Notes under the pieces: model-generated
Seen by the model: only the letters and a program-made list of their open reading frames with translations
Told to the model about the DNA's origin: nothing
Databases searched by the model: none
In this document: piece by piece, positions 11,337-23,272 of the stretch
How positions within the stretch are numbered: the stretch's first letter is position 1
How the letters are laid out: each line of letters starts with the position of its first letter
Made by a program: the position numbers and the translations under genes
Assembly: GCF_004664715.2 (NCBI RefSeq)
Contig: NC_051075.1
Coordinates: 30,524,504-30,588,503 of the forward strand
From: Peromyscus leucopus
Taxonomy: Eukaryota > Chordata > Mammalia > Rodentia > Cricetidae
Length of the DNA: 64,000 bases
Direction: 5' to 3'

Positions 11337-11954
11337 TTCGGGTGTGAGGCTTTGAGATTCACATTTCCAAAATGGTGCTAAAATGTAGCAAAACTAGAAG
11401 TCTACAAATGGAACACTTCACTACTCTTTCCATGAAAAGAAATACAGAAAAGCAAACAAGTGCCCTAACTATCTTAAAAGGAATGCACACAGGAAGGACA
11501 GCATCTCAGGGCCACTGGACCCCACTACATATCGCTTTATATAAGAACCTCACTTCAGAAGCCACCTGGAAGGCCTCCATACACAAGACTTACGGGTCTC
11601 CAAAGGTCACTTTTTCAAATTTCATAGCAGTGTGTTTTTAAGCTATGCTGTTGCAGAGAACTTCCTTAGTCAAAATCCTGACTCCGTCAGCTTCAGTAAT
11701 GGTACCTCAGAGCTGTCAGAGTTCCATTAATTACATAGCTGCAGGAGAGCACAGTAGGTAAAAGCACTTGCTACCAAACTTGATTTCCACATTGTCCTCT
11801 AACCTTCTCCCATCCATGCCTTGGCTTGTATTTCACATGCCACACAACAATTAAATCAGTACATATATATTTTAAATCTCCTTGGTTTGAAAGATAAGAA
11901 TGAATGGTCAAGCAATGGAGATTTTAAAATGGACAGAGGTTAGGTTAGCAACTG
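11337..11954. other. unassigned sequence, possible SINE scrap
   Basis: No gene seen. A degenerate GAGAGCACAGTAGGTAAAAGCACTTGCT stretch near 11745-11772 resembles the tRNA-derived head of a B4/ID-type SINE, but the rest is too decayed. Confidence 0.35.
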
Positions 11955-12245
11955 CATCTGTGTTACACTTTTCATGATTGTTACAAAATACCAGAAACAA
12001 TAACATAGTAGAAGAAGGAAATCTTGGCTCATTGTTTTAAAAGATTTGGTAAGTGGTAAGATCCTTTCTAGATCTCTAACACAGAAAATCATACCAGAAA
12101 GATGTTGTAGAAGTTATTCAACTAATAGTTGACAGAACCACAAAGAGAGACAAGGCCATGAGCAAAATAGTCATAAAACTCATGTACCCAATAATGGACA
12201 CTGTGAGTCAAACTCTACTTCCCAGATGGAATTGGTAAGAAAAAA
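11955..12245 (-). mobile_element. decayed MaLR-like LTR
   Basis: The block TCATGATTGTTACAAAATACCAG followed by a GAAGAAGGAAATCTTGGCTCA segment resembles the reverse complement of a MaLR LTR 3' half. Divergence is high. Confidence 0.35.
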
Positions 12246-12919
12246 TAAACAAATAGAAAACCATTCATTATTTATCTTTGGTGGAAAGTCTACATCCAAA
12301 CGGCTACATCAATTTGCTTTGTGTTATTTTATTTTCCATATGAAATACTGCCAAACTTTTCAGTTAACATCAACTTACAACATCCTATATACTTACTCAT
12401 AGGCTGGTTGTCTATCTAATATCAGAGGATTTCATTTTGTTTATCTAGGATTTGCTTTCCCAAGACCCTGTTTTATCAAGTTCTATGTGAAAAATAGTGT
12501 CTTAAAGAACCTGAATACCGGTCAAGAAAAACTATTTAAAAGATCCCCCCTACACATCTTTTATGAATTTTTTCATATTTTGCTAATTCAAAGTTCAGAG
12601 TCATGTACTCATAATTTTTTTTTTACTGGAGTGTTTTGTATAAGCTGTCTTGAATTTAAAAATGTATTTTTTCTACTTCCAATTATGGGAATTACAATTT
12701 ATAGTATTTAGGTTAATTTTTTGATAACATATTGTAGGTGGCTAAAGACTTTGTGGATAATTATTAAGTAGCTTTGGACATATAGAGAAGTAAGTCCATA
12801 CTTTATGATCAATGCACAATGAATGTGAAATTTCCATGCTTGTGTTTTGCATGGTTCTAGTGCTTAGGGGAGTATGGAGGTGCCATCTCTATTATTTTAT
12901 ACTCAATGGCTTGAGAATA
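12246..12919. other. unassigned AT-rich sequence
   Basis: Nothing recognised beyond A/T-rich composition and short chance reading frames. Confidence 0.4.
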
Positions 12920-13225
12920 TTGGGTCCACTGGCAATTCTGGAACGGGCATTAGGCTTAGATTATATTAGATCACTTGTCCTAGCCTGATGTTGCCATTTG
13001 ATACAAACATCTGAGAATGTTGTTATGCCATAAAGCCCATCACATACTGAGGTGTTTACACTTGACTGTACTTCATAACTTGAACCATGGTGTCTTTGAA
13101 ATGGGGAGGTCTTTTGTCCCCCATTGCTTTGGGTATATAAAAATAGTGAGTAATAAAGTCAGGCATCAGTGATATTGACCCAGAGCCCTCCAAAAGCTAT
13201 CCTGTGTCTCTGTCTTTTTCTTCAT
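12920..13225 (+). mobile_element. possible LTR remnant (TATA, AATAAA, U5-like)
   Basis: GGGTATATAAAAATAG (about 13130) is followed 12-20 bp later by GTAATAAAGTCAGG, then a pyrimidine-rich CTGTGTCTCTGTCTTTTTC stretch. This TATA, short R and T/C-rich U5 order is typical of rodent LTRs. Boundaries are approximate and family unknown. Confidence 0.4.
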
Positions 13226-14304
13226 CTATGTCTCATCCATATTTCATAGTTATCATTTCTAAATTCCACACTCCCTGCTTCAGAACCGTTCAACAGGTTA
13301 AGCAGTACTTGACCTTAAATGTGAGTAAAAGCTTTCAGTTCAAATATTCACTACTCGGCTCTTTTGGAAACCATCTACAAATGGACCTATTCCTGAACCT
13401 TTTGAGATTTTACATATAATTACTGCCTGGTCTGTAATCAGATAGTCTAGATTTTTATGTGTTGTCAATTTAAAGTGCTATTCCAGTGCTTAAACAGTGG
13501 TGAGTTGTAGTCCAGGAAAATCATTTAATTTCTTGTTTTAACTAGCATATGGTTACTATGATTCTTTTAAATCAAGGTTTAAGGCATTGGATATTAAATA
13601 GCTTTTAAAGGGTTTGTTTGATAGCTACATATTAATATTTGTAGATGTTTATTTAAGTACCAGATTTAGCAAGTTTATACCTTAATACCTCCTAATAATT
13701 TTGTCAGTATTATCATCACTGAGTTATATGTTTCCCAGATGTTAAATTGTTTTAATTAACTTGCAATATACTTTTTGTGTTTATAAATATTTAAATTTGA
13801 TGTATAACTGTTTTGAGAGATTTGTTCAAATCTAGTGAGGATTTTATTTTAAATATACTTTGGTTTTGTCTGCAGAAACCTGTCATCAAATAATATTCAC
13901 ATTGATCTTTGTAGTCTTTTATTATGTTCATTTCATTGGCATGGTAATAAAATTTACTTTCAGAAAATTTACAATGCTTTCTTAACAGTTAAATTGAGTC
14001 CCTTATTTTAATTTTAATAGCATATACTAATTATGTAAAAAGTATTTCTAATTTTATTTTAACTGATTTAGTTTAACCAAGAATGGGGATAAATGGTTAT
14101 TTATTGTTTAAAATGTATAATTATCTCCTTTACTGAATTACCTGCCTATTAATCAGAATTTAACTGTGTTTTCTATCTTTAGCAATGTATAGTTGGACCT
14201 TTCCATTCATGGTGGAACAGGTAAATACAGTAAACAAGTTTAAAGGGTAGAAAATTAGCTGGAAAGTCTCTTTAAAGATATTCCATAGGAGTTGCAACCG
14301 TATT
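13226..14304. other. unassigned AT-rich sequence
   Basis: Strongly A/T-rich, no gene or confident repeat. Confidence 0.45.
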
Positions 14305-14320
14305 AAAAATCTTTAGAGTG

Positions 14321-14490
14321 GACCGGGCCCGGTGTCACATACCTTTTATCTCAGCACTTGGGAGGCAGAGACAGATTGACCTCTGAATTTGAGGCCAGTC
14401 TGGAATACAGAATGAGTTCCAGAACAGTCGGGGCTATACAGGAAAAACCTGCCTTAAAAAATTAATAATAATAATATAACATAATATTTT
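14321..14490 (+). mobile_element. B1 SINE
   Basis: Diverged B1 with TCAGCACTTGGGAGGCAGAG and TTTGAGGCCAGTCTGG. Its A-rich tail ends in ATAAT repeats. Flanking 16 bp target duplications match at 15 of 16 positions (14305-14320 and 14491-14506). Confidence 0.92.
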
Positions 14491-14798
14491 AAAAATCTTA
14501 AGAGTGAAAGGAGACTTTGAGGTAAATATCACATTTAACTCATCCAAACCCTAAAGAATATAATGGAGGCCCAGCAGAGAAGGATTTGACTGGAAGAATA
14601 GAGTAGAGTAGAAGCAGAAATCAAGAGTGATGCTGATCAGGGCGTTTGAGTGCGTAAGTAGCAGAAGACAGGTGCAGAAAAGGAATTCCAAAGATATGTA
14701 TGAGTTTGCCTTTCTCACAGACAAGCCTTAATCTTTTCTCATATTTGACTGAAGAATTTTCTAACAAAACATGCCCCTGAAGGGTAGAATTGCCTGCA

Positions 14799-15855
14799 AT
14801 TTTTTTTCCCTCAACCTTTATTGATTCTGTGTGGATTTCACAGCATGCATCCAGACCCCATTTATCTCTGCATTCCCTGGCATCCACCCTCTGCCCATGC
14901 AACCTGCTCCCTAAATGAATAAATAAAAAATAAAAAATAAAAAATAAATAAATAAATAAATAAATAAATTTTAAAGGAAAATAAAAAAAATCAAAGAAAC
15001 AGAAAACAAATAAAAATGAGAAGAATTTCATCCTAGAAGCGATAGTGTGACCCACTTAGTACCCTTTAGTCCATTCATCTGTACTTGTAAGTGTTCATTG
15101 CTATGAGTCACTGGTTTGGTTCTAGGTCTCTGGCTTCTGCTACACTTGTCGGTCATGGGCTTTCTCTGGGGCTCTTCTTAGATATCCTGTTGTCCTCTGA
15201 TGTGGAGATCCTGCTTTTTTGGATCTGTGAGTTCTTCCCCTTCACATTCTTCAAGTACATAGAGAGGGTGGAAGTTGGGATGGGCCAACTCATAACCCTG
15301 TTTCTGGGCCTGGGTGGTAGCTGGGTTGGTCAGCCCAACAGCTTCTGCCCCCCACCCCCACCCCATAGTCACCACTAGGGCAGAGCAAGCTCTCCAGCAC
15401 TGCCTGAGCTAGCTCACCTGGTGCATCCTGCTGCAGCAAAGGGCAGGGTCAATTCTCCTGTTCTCAGGTCCCCAGTTCTGGCTCTTTCACACTCATACCA
15501 CTAGGGCCAGCTCTACTATTTTGCCCAAGGAAGATCCAGGGCCTTCATGGGGCAGGGCCATCCATCCCAGGGCCAGCAAAGGGCTAGGGTGGCTCATTGA
15601 AGTTTTCAGAATCCACCCGTGTAGTTCCTAAAACCTCCTGTTATAACACCAGCCGTTGACATCATCACAGACCCCAACTATAGCAAGACCGCAGACTCAG
15701 ACATGATCCTCAGCAGCAGCTTGGGCCTGGAGGTCACCATGGCATGCCAATTTTATGTGACATCCAAACTAAAATCCTCAAGCATCCATAGCAGGCACCT
15801 TAGCACCTTAGCAACAAACCTGGTCCCTAGCCACAAGGACTTAAAAATGTTCCTT
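14799..15855 (-). mobile_element. L1 (Lx-type) 3' UTR, 5'-truncated
   Basis: The plus strand begins with a T run and then the reverse complement of an AATCAATAAAGGTTGA polyadenylation region, so the element is on the minus strand. The remainder is the GC-richer, CCAGTTCTGGCTCTTTCACA-type 3' UTR of older rodent L1s. An (AAAT)n expansion occupies about 14917-14970. The 5' end is near 15850; TGCCTGCAA on the left and TCCTTTGCAA on the right may be the target duplication. No ORF2 is included. Confidence 0.75.
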
Positions 15856-15909
15856 TGCAATTATATATTTCAAAATGAAGAAAAAAATGAAGGAAATTAA
15901 CAAGCCTCA

Positions 15910-16195
15910 TTTTTTTTTTTTTTTTTTTTTTTTTGCTCATAAGCCAGTTAGAAGCAATACAGAAGCTCTTTCAATACTAAAAACCACAAGGTTAAAAACA
16001 AATTTAAAAAAGGTGAAGTCATCAAAATGACTAGTTCTATTATCATTATGTAAGCTAAATTTATTTACTATTTCACACAAAGCAAATTTCTTTGTCTTGG
16101 TTTCTTCACTGAAGGATTTTTCCAAACATGCCATGAATGCCTCCAAATTTAACACAGTTTCTTCCAGAAAGACCCATGAAAGGCCATATTTTTAG
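15910..16195 (-). pseudogene. poly(A)-tailed retrocopy of an unrecognised transcript
   Basis: A 25 bp T run (15910-15934) on the plus strand is the poly(A) tail of a minus-strand copy. It is followed by about 260 bp of non-repetitive sequence. A 72-codon minus-strand frame (15937-16155) runs into the tail, so it is probably 3' UTR rather than protein. The uninterrupted tail suggests a fairly recent insertion. I could not identify the source transcript, and no clear AATAAA or target duplication was found. Confidence 0.5.
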
Positions 16196-16941
16196 CAAGT
16201 GCAATTAATAAAAATACCTACAGATTATGATGAAAATATATAATAACTTAATTTATAGTAAATATTTTTACATAATAGAAAATCATACAATATTCCCAGA
16301 GTTGCCAAAAATGAATATATGTGGCCATGAAGGTAACAGAATGCAAGATTAAAACACAGCAAGTATCATAGAAGTACATAACCAAAAAAGAAGATATGGA
16401 ACCAAATTATAATATAGGATAACATTAAAATAATTCATATCTTCATACATACTAATTATTAACATGAGAATTTTCTATTTAGATCTCTTAAAGCTGGATG
16501 AATAAAATAATCTATAATACACACATACAAGTATAATATGTTAATGGATTTGGAAACAAAATAAGATAAATTTATATTTTTCTTAAACTGTTTAACAAAA
16601 TCTTTACCACAATTCCAAAAACATATATTGTGTAAAATTATTTCAAAATTTTAATGGAAAGAGTTAGGATAATAAGTTTTGTTAAAGTAACTAAAAAAAA
16701 ATTGGGAAGAAAAAGCATGAAGAAAAATGATGCTGAAGTTAAGGCCTACTTCATGGGTGATAAAGTATGTTGCTGGGTGAGAATACATGCATAAATCATA
16801 TTCAGTGGCAGCACTTAAATAGACATACATTAGTGTATCTGAATGACTACAAATGTGGTTCAATAAATTCAATAAAGAGTACTTTCAATAGATGTTGAAG
16901 AGATTGTATATTTATACTAAAAAAACAATATTGAGTCAAAA
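16196..16941. other. unassigned AT-rich sequence
   Basis: Very A/T-rich with no recognised element. Confidence 0.45.
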
Positions 16942-16947
16942 ATACTA

Positions 16948-17406
16948 TGTGGTGATATTTTATTTGTGATGAAATGTGATATTTTATTTGTATGTTAATA
17001 AATAAAGATGCCTGGATATCAGAGGTCAAATAGCCATTAAGCAGAAATCCAGTGGTGGTAGCACATGCCCTTAATCTGATCAAATGGCAGGCAGAGTTTC
17101 TGTGGGGTCAAGGACACAGCCAAGCATGGTGACATGAACCTTGAATCCCAGTACCAACCATAGAGACCTGGAGATCTGTATAAACAGTGACGAGGAAGAC
17201 GTGTGGCTGGGCTTACAGCCAATGAGAAGGCAGAACAGAAAGGCAATAAAAACACAAATCAGGCAGGAAAAAACTGTCTCTGGGGAAAATACTACTGGTG
17301 TTAAGCTAAAGCTAGTCTTGGCTATTGCTCTGATCTCTTTGGATATTACCTCTGTATTTGGCTCTGTGTTTCTTATTTACTAAGACCGTTTAGAATTTTA
17401 TCTACA
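16948..17406 (+). mobile_element. solo LTR, family LTR-A (B1-containing)
   Basis: Starts TGTGGTGATATTTTATTTG and ends TATCTACA. Flanking hexamers ATACTA (16942-16947) and ATGCTA (17407-17412) match at five of six positions. Near the 5' end it has TTAATAAATAAAGATGCCTGG. The downstream part has CAATGAGAAGGCAGAACAG and TTTACTAAGACCGTTTAG. No interior. Confidence 0.85.
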
Positions 17407-17412
17407 ATGCTA

Positions 17413-17885
17413 TGAAGAAATTCTATTTCTAAAGCTTAAATATTAAACATAATCAGGTAAATGAACCATTAAAACAGGTTTCAGAAAAAAAATATCATGA
17501 AGTAAAACCTTTTAGGAAAAATCTATAAAAAACATTCTGAAATTCTGGGAAATAGTTTTTACAGTTAAATAGCAAGAGTATAACCATACAAGGAAAGAAT
17601 AATGAACTGAATATACTTTATGTAACTTTTTCTGCTAACACTTTGAAGACAACATTGAGTTGCATATTTTCATTTTACAACCTACAGATGCTCAGTAATT
17701 ATTAAAGCCTTAAAAGGGTGGGGGAAATAAGAAGAATACCATGCCAACCTTGCGTAGTAATCTAAATTCTGAGTTTAAGACCTGCTTGGACTCCATTGGA
17801 AAGCCCTGTTTCAAATGTTAAAAATAAGCTAAAATGAAAGTTAATTTCTTAATGCAACAGAGAAATGAGACAAAAGTACTAAATA
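17413..17885. other. unassigned sequence, possible old B1 scrap
   Basis: No gene seen. A degraded B1-like phrase (TCTGAGTTTAAGACCTGC to AAAGCCCTGTTTCAAA) lies near 17768-17816. Confidence 0.35.
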
Positions 17886-18055
17886 AAACTAAGAAAGCTA
17901 CAAGAGACCATGCATGATGGCTCCCACATGTAAACACACAGCCCTGGGAAGGCCAAGGCAAGAAAGTGCCTTGAGTTTGAGGCCAGTCTGTATAACAGAG
18001 TGAAACCCTGTTTCATATGCAACAACAACAACAACAAATAAAATGAAAACAACAA
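17886..18055 (+). mobile_element. B1 SINE, diverged
   Basis: CATGCATGATGGCTCCCAC, CCCTGGGAAGGCCAAGGC and TTTGAGGCCAGTCTG are in B1 order. The tail has expanded into (AAC)n and then a purine repeat. Confidence 0.8.
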
Positions 18056-18059
18056 AAAA

Positions 18060-18133
18060 TACAGAAGAAGAAGGAGGAGGAAGAGGGGAGGAGGATAAGG
18101 AGGAGGAGGAGGAAGAGAAAAAGCAAAAAAGGA

Positions 18134-18195
<62 letters not shown>
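18060..18195. repeat. polypurine tract: GGA-rich then (GAAA)n
   Basis: About 135 bp of almost pure purine. It is GAAGAAGGAGGAGG-like until about 18118, then roughly 16 GAAA units from 18132 to 18195. It grew from the tail of the adjacent B1. Minus-strand frames here are Phe/Leu/Ser repeats, not proteins. Confidence 0.95.
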
Positions 18196-18196
<1 letters not shown>

Positions 18197-18775
18197 GAGC
18201 AAAGAATCTATAGTAGCAAAAGAAATGATCAAACTGAAAATTCAGAAGCACGAACAAATATTTCATTTAAGAGATTATGCAGACAGCAAAACAACACATT
18301 TAAATTTATCAAGCATCAAAAACCAAAAAGTAAATATAAACAAACAAAAAATGTACAACAGTAACTTTTACAGAATTCTCAAAATATGTAATACGCATAA
18401 TACAGACAACAAAAATGCTGTCAGGAATGCATAAAACAGAATATTCATCCAAATCATAGTAGGAAGTGGAATTATATGGCTACCCCAGAAAAGAATATAG
18501 TAATGTTTATAAAAGTAATCATACGCCTATTATACAATCCAATAGTTTCACTTTATGTGTTTTATTCCATATTAAGAATTAAGATTATATTTACTGAAGA
18601 AATAAAATGAACATCACATGAAAAAGTCCATAGTCACTTATTGATAATTGTCAAAAGCTGGAAAGAAGCCAAATGTCCTCCAGGGATTTGACAGACAAAC
18701 TGATAACACATAGTGTCTCACAGCAATGGAAACCAATTGATTATTTACACATAGAATCATTGTAATATACTTTAA
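18196..18775. other. unassigned AT-rich sequence
   Basis: Nothing recognised. Confidence 0.4.
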
Positions 18776-18781
18776 GCATAC

Positions 18782-19172
18782 TGCTGTGGGATGTTCTTTA
18801 TGGCAAATGTGTTGCTCTGATTGGTCAATAAATAAAATACTTATTGGCCAGTGGCTAGGCAGGAAGTATAGGCGGGACTAACAGAGAGGAGAAAAGAAAG
18901 AACAGGAAGGCAGAAGGAGTCACTGCCAGCCGCCTCCAGGACAAGCAGCATGTGAAGATGCTGGTAAGCCACAGCCACATGGCAAGGTATAGATTTATGG
19001 AAATGGATTAATTTAAGCTATAAGAGCAGTTAGCAAGAAGCCTGCCACAGCCATACAGTTTGTAAGCAATATTAGTCTCTGTATTTACTTGGTTGGGTCT
19101 GAGCAGCTGTGGGACTGGCGGGTGAAAAAGATTTGTCCTGACTGTGGGCAAGGCAGGAAAACTCTAGCTACA
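18782..19172 (+). mobile_element. solo LTR, family LTR-B
   Basis: Starts TGCTGTGGGATG and ends CTAGCTACA, 391 bp. Perfect 6 bp target duplications GCATAC lie at 18776-18781 and 19173-19178. Near the 5' end it has GCTCTGATTGGTCAATAAATAAA (CCAAT-type box plus A/T box), then GGCAGGAAGTATAGGCGGGAC. The middle carries GGCAAGGTATAGATTTATGG. This is the best-preserved LTR-B copy in the window. Confidence 0.88.
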
Positions 19173-19390
19173 GCATACCATAATATTTAAAATGCTAATA
19201 TATTCTTTGTGTATCCTGTAACTTCCCTCATATAAAATTCATGAACAGACAGAATTATATAGATGGATAGTCTAGGAATAGATTAGAGATAAGGAATAAT
19301 CATTTAGAGTAACTTATGAGCAGATATTATGAGAGATAGCTCTGTAATAATAGTAAAGTACACTATTTTAGTTATAAAAGTGGATTTCAA

Positions 19391-21540
19391 TATTTCTTTT
19401 TTTAATTTAATTTAATTTTATTTTACAATATAATTTAGTTCTACATATCAGGCATGGATTTCTTGGTTCTCCCCCGTCCCACCCCCCTACCCTTCCCCCA
19501 GCCCACCTCCTTCAGGGCAAAGCCTCCTTTGAGGATTGAGATCAACCTGGTAGACTCAGTCCAGGCAGGTCCAGTTCCCTCCTCCCAGGCTGAACCAAGC
19601 ATGCCTGCATAAGCCCCAGGTTTCAAACAGCCAACTCATGCAGTGAGCACAGGACCCAGTCCCATTGCCTGGATGCCTCCTAAACAGATCAAGCCAATCA
19701 ACTGTCTCACCTATTCAGAGGGTCTGATCCAGTTGGGGGCCCCTCAGCCTTTGGTTCATAGTTCATGTGTTTCCATTCGTTTGAGTATTTGTCCCTGTGC
19801 TTTATCCAACCTTGGTCTCAACAATTCTCGCTCATATAAACCCTCCTCTTTCTCACCAATTGGACTCCCTGGGCTTCAACCGGGGCCTAGCTGTGGATCT
19901 CTGCATCCAGTTCCCTCAGTAATTGGATGGGGTTCCTAGCACAACAGTTAGGGTGTTGGGCCATCCTATCACCAGAGTAGGTGTTGGGCCATTCTATCAC
20001 CAGAGTAGGTCAGTTCAGACTGTCTCTTGACCATTGCCAGTAGTCTATTGTGGGGGTATCTTTGTGGATTTCTGTGGGCCTCTCTAGCACTTTGTTTCTT
20101 CCTATTCTCATGTGGTCTTCATTTACCATGGTCTCCTATTCCTTGTTCTCCCTCTCTGTTCTTGATCAAATTGGGATCTCCTGCTCCCCCAAGCTCTCTT
20201 TTCCTTGACCCTCGCCCTTCATTACCCCCACTCATGTCCAGGCTGTTCATTTAGATCTCATCCATTTCTCAGTCATTGGGCGATCCCTGTGTCTTTCTTG
20301 GGGTTCTATTTTCCAGGTAGCCTCCCTGGTGATGTGAGTAGCAGTCCAGTCATCCTTGTTCCACATCTAGTATCTTCCTATGAGTGAGTACATACCATAT
20401 TTGTCTTTCTGAGTCTGGGTTACCTCTCACAGGATTATTTTTTTTCTAGATCCATCCATTTGCCTGCAAGTCTCAGGATGTCATTGTTTTTCTCTGCTGA
20501 GTAGTATTCCATTGTGTATATATGCCACAATTTATTTATCCATTCTTCAGTTGAAGGGCATCTAGGTTGTTTCCAGGTTTTGGCTATTACAAACAATGCT
20601 GATATGAACATAGCTGAGCAAGTGCCCTTGTGGTATGGTTGATCATTCCTTGGGTATATGCCCAAGAGTGGTATAGCTGGATCTTGGGGGAGATTGATTC
20701 CCAATTTTCTAAGAAAGCACTATATTGATTACCAAAGTGGTTGTATAAGCTTGCGTTCCCACCAGCAGTGGAGGAGAGTTACGCTAGCTCCACATCCTCT
20801 CCAGCATAAAGTGTCTTCAGTGTTTTTGATCTTAGCCATTCTGACAGGTATAAGGTGGTATCTCAGAGTTGTTTTGATTTGCATTCCCCTGATATTAGGG
20901 ATGTTGGGCAATTCCTTAAATGTCTTTCAGCCATTTGAGTTTCCTCTGTTGAGAATTCTCTGTTTAGTTCTATAACCCATTTCTTAATTGGACTGTTGGC
21001 CATTTTGATGTCTAATTTCTTGAGTTCCTTATACATTCTGGATATCAGTCCTCTGTCAGATATGGGGTTGTTTAAGACCTTTTCCCATTCTGTAGGCTGT
21101 CGTTTTGCCTTGTTGACCATATCCTTTGCTCTACAAAAGCTTCTCATTTTCAGGAGGTCCCATTGATTGTTTCTCTCAGTGTCTGAGCTACTGGTGTTAT
21201 ATTTAAGAAGGGATCTCCTCTGCCAATGCGTTCAAGACTACTTCCTACTTTCTCTTCTAGCAGGTTCAGAGTAGCTGGATTTATGTTGAGGTCTTTGATC
21301 CACTTGGACTTAAGTTTTGTGCACGGTGATAGATATGGATCTATTTGCAGCCTTCTACATGTTGATGTCCAGTTATGCCAGCACCATCTGTTGAAAATGC
21401 TTTCTTTTTTTCCATTGTACACTTTTGGCTTCTTTGTCAAAAACTATATGTTCATAGGTGTTCGGATTAATGCCAGGGTCTTCAATTCGATTCCATTGGT
21501 CCACGTGTCAGTTTTTATGCCAATACCAAGCTGTCTTAAT
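19391..21540 (-). mobile_element. L1, 5'-truncated: ORF2 C-terminus and 3' UTR
   Basis: The longest L1 in the window. The plus strand starts with a T-rich 3' end, then about 850 bp of 3' UTR, then ORF2 read on the minus strand. Frames at 20435-20704, 20863-21147 and 21150-21440 carry C-terminal ORF2 features such as PAIPLLGIYP, CPSTEEWINKLW, IYTMEYYSAEKN and TEETQMAERHL. They are broken by frameshifts and stops, so no functional protein remains. The reverse transcriptase and endonuclease domains are missing because of 5' truncation. An 8 bp TCAATATT on both sides (19387 and 21578) is a weak target-duplication candidate. Confidence 0.92.
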
Positions 21541-21860
21541 ACCACAAAATGACAGAGAATTCTATACCCATGTTTAATCAATATTAGCTTCTTAGTTTAA
21601 ATAGTGTATCCCTCACTGGCATCACAGGTACAATCTTGGAGACATTAGCAAAAGGACCTATGATAATATAGCACAATACATTTGCAACTTTATGTGAATA
21701 AGTAAGTATAAAGTTTACAAATATTTTAAGAGCACTTCCCAACCTCGACAAACACAATACTACTACAACACTAAAATAATGTAAAGACAAAACAAAACAA
21801 ACAAAAAGAAAACAGTAAACTAATATCTCTAATGCACTTATTTTCAAAAGTCCTCAACAA
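21541..21860. other. unassigned AT-rich spacer
   Basis: About 320 bp with no recognised element, ending at the left target duplication of the chimeric retroinsertion. Confidence 0.4.
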
Positions 21861-21876
21861 AATACTTGCATATTTT
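21861..21876. repeat. 16 bp target-site duplication, left copy
   Basis: AATACTTGCATATTTT, identical to 23539-23554. The right copy is followed by AA, giving TTTT/AA, the preferred nick site of the L1 endonuclease. Confidence 0.85.
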
Positions 21877-23272
21877 TTTAATGTAAAGTTTATTTTTTTA
21901 CCAAAGACAGAAAACTGAGTTCAATCAGTAATTCTGGAATATTTAATAACACGTTTTATATACATTTGAGTGTGCTATACTGAACAAATACAATTTTGGG
22001 AAAAATCTTTAACAATTTTATTATTTTCAGAATATTGCCATGCCAACAATAGTTGCTTCTTCTACTTCACACATTATAGAAGTTTCTTCATACACTTATG
22101 TAAGAAGTTCTATGAATCAAATCTAATATATGATGCACAACAATCTTTCAAAACTGAAATATGATTATTATAAGTAAAATATAAGATAGATTTTAGAGAA
22201 GTATTTGATATCAGTAATCTTTACATTTCAATATGAGTAAAATATTCACTGAAAAGAACAACATTGTTTTTAAGAAATATTTTTTCTAAACTATCTGGTA
22301 TGTCTGTAGAATATGTCCTATGACAACTTACTACCCACTCTCCCACTTCAGTGGGATCAGTGTATATGTCTGATGTTTAAATGTTAAATCTGATTTGAGG
22401 ATAGCAGTCCTTAAGATGTTCACAATTTCCTTATTTTTTCAAATCAGGTTAAATGTAGACTCAACCAGCTATTGTCTCTGTATGAATGCTGACATCTATG
22501 TAGATACAGCTCTATGAATGTGGTGCAAGGGGGCCTATCTATTGTCTACCACACATGTCTGTCGTGAAAATGTCAGGGAGAGGCAAGGAGGTATAGGAGA
22601 AATTTATCCTGAGCTGAGTCACACATACATATAATTCAGCAACATTTTGATCCCCGTATAAGAGGATCTGTAACATATCCTTTGTAAACTGATATATAGA
22701 TGTCGTAGATACAAATAGAGATAGGAAGAGAGAGGCAGGCAGACACACACATATGCACACAAGAGAGAGGTTGTTAAAAAAGTAGATAATCCATATTCTT
22801 ATCTGCCATAGCAACTCCTCCAATTGTTTCAGATTGTTTAATATTTGTCAATAGAAATATTGTTGGTTGTCAGTTCCATTCCTAGGCATTCTTCCAGCCC
22901 CTGGTTGATCATGGAGAGTTTGAAGAAGATGCTGTCAGGTTTTCTCTCCGGAGGAGACTTATTCTGGGTCCTGGGATGCTATCAAAATTGCCAGCAGAAG
23001 AGCTCTCAGTGAACAGCCTCAAGCTTTGTGCATTCCTGTAGATCTGCTGTGCTGCATTTCCACGTGAAGCTTTGTCCTGCTCTTCTCTAAATTCTCGTTA
23101 CTCCTTCCACTGTTCCTTTTGCTTCCTTTTTGTCTCTTTGATTTCCAGCCTCACCTAAGTTACTAGGACATTTAGCAGGAGCATGCTTAGAAGAACTCGG
23201 CTTGTCATCAAAATCACCATCATCCTCACTTGACTTAGGCAAGGTGGATCCAGAATTAAGGTCATTGTAGTG
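21877..23272 (-). pseudogene. mRNA 3' end retrocopy (unidentified gene) within a chimeric insertion
   Basis: On the minus strand this reads as the last about 120 codons of a coding region (23272 to a TGA at 22909-22911), about 1 kb of 3' UTR, an AATAAA about 15 nt before the end, and a short A tail against the target duplication. The coding part is acidic and Ser-rich (SSEDDGDFDDKPSSSKHAP), then Lys/Glu-rich (RDKKEAKGTVEGV). A frameshift near 23090 is needed to continue through FREEQDKASRGNAAQQIYRN and FTESSSAGNFDSIPGPR to the stop. I do not recognise the parent gene. The 5' side is fused to an L1 3' UTR fragment. No promoter is evident, so it is treated as dead. Confidence 0.7.

Noticed and set aside
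14621..15055. 144-codon minus-strand frame with hydrophobic start
   Set aside because: It lies across the AAAT array and the L1 3' end; no homology signature.
17879..18266. Two overlapping minus-strand frames of Phe/Leu/Ser repeats resembling a membrane protein
   Set aside because: Encoded by the GAAA/GGA repeat and a B1; the hydrophobicity comes from TTTC units.
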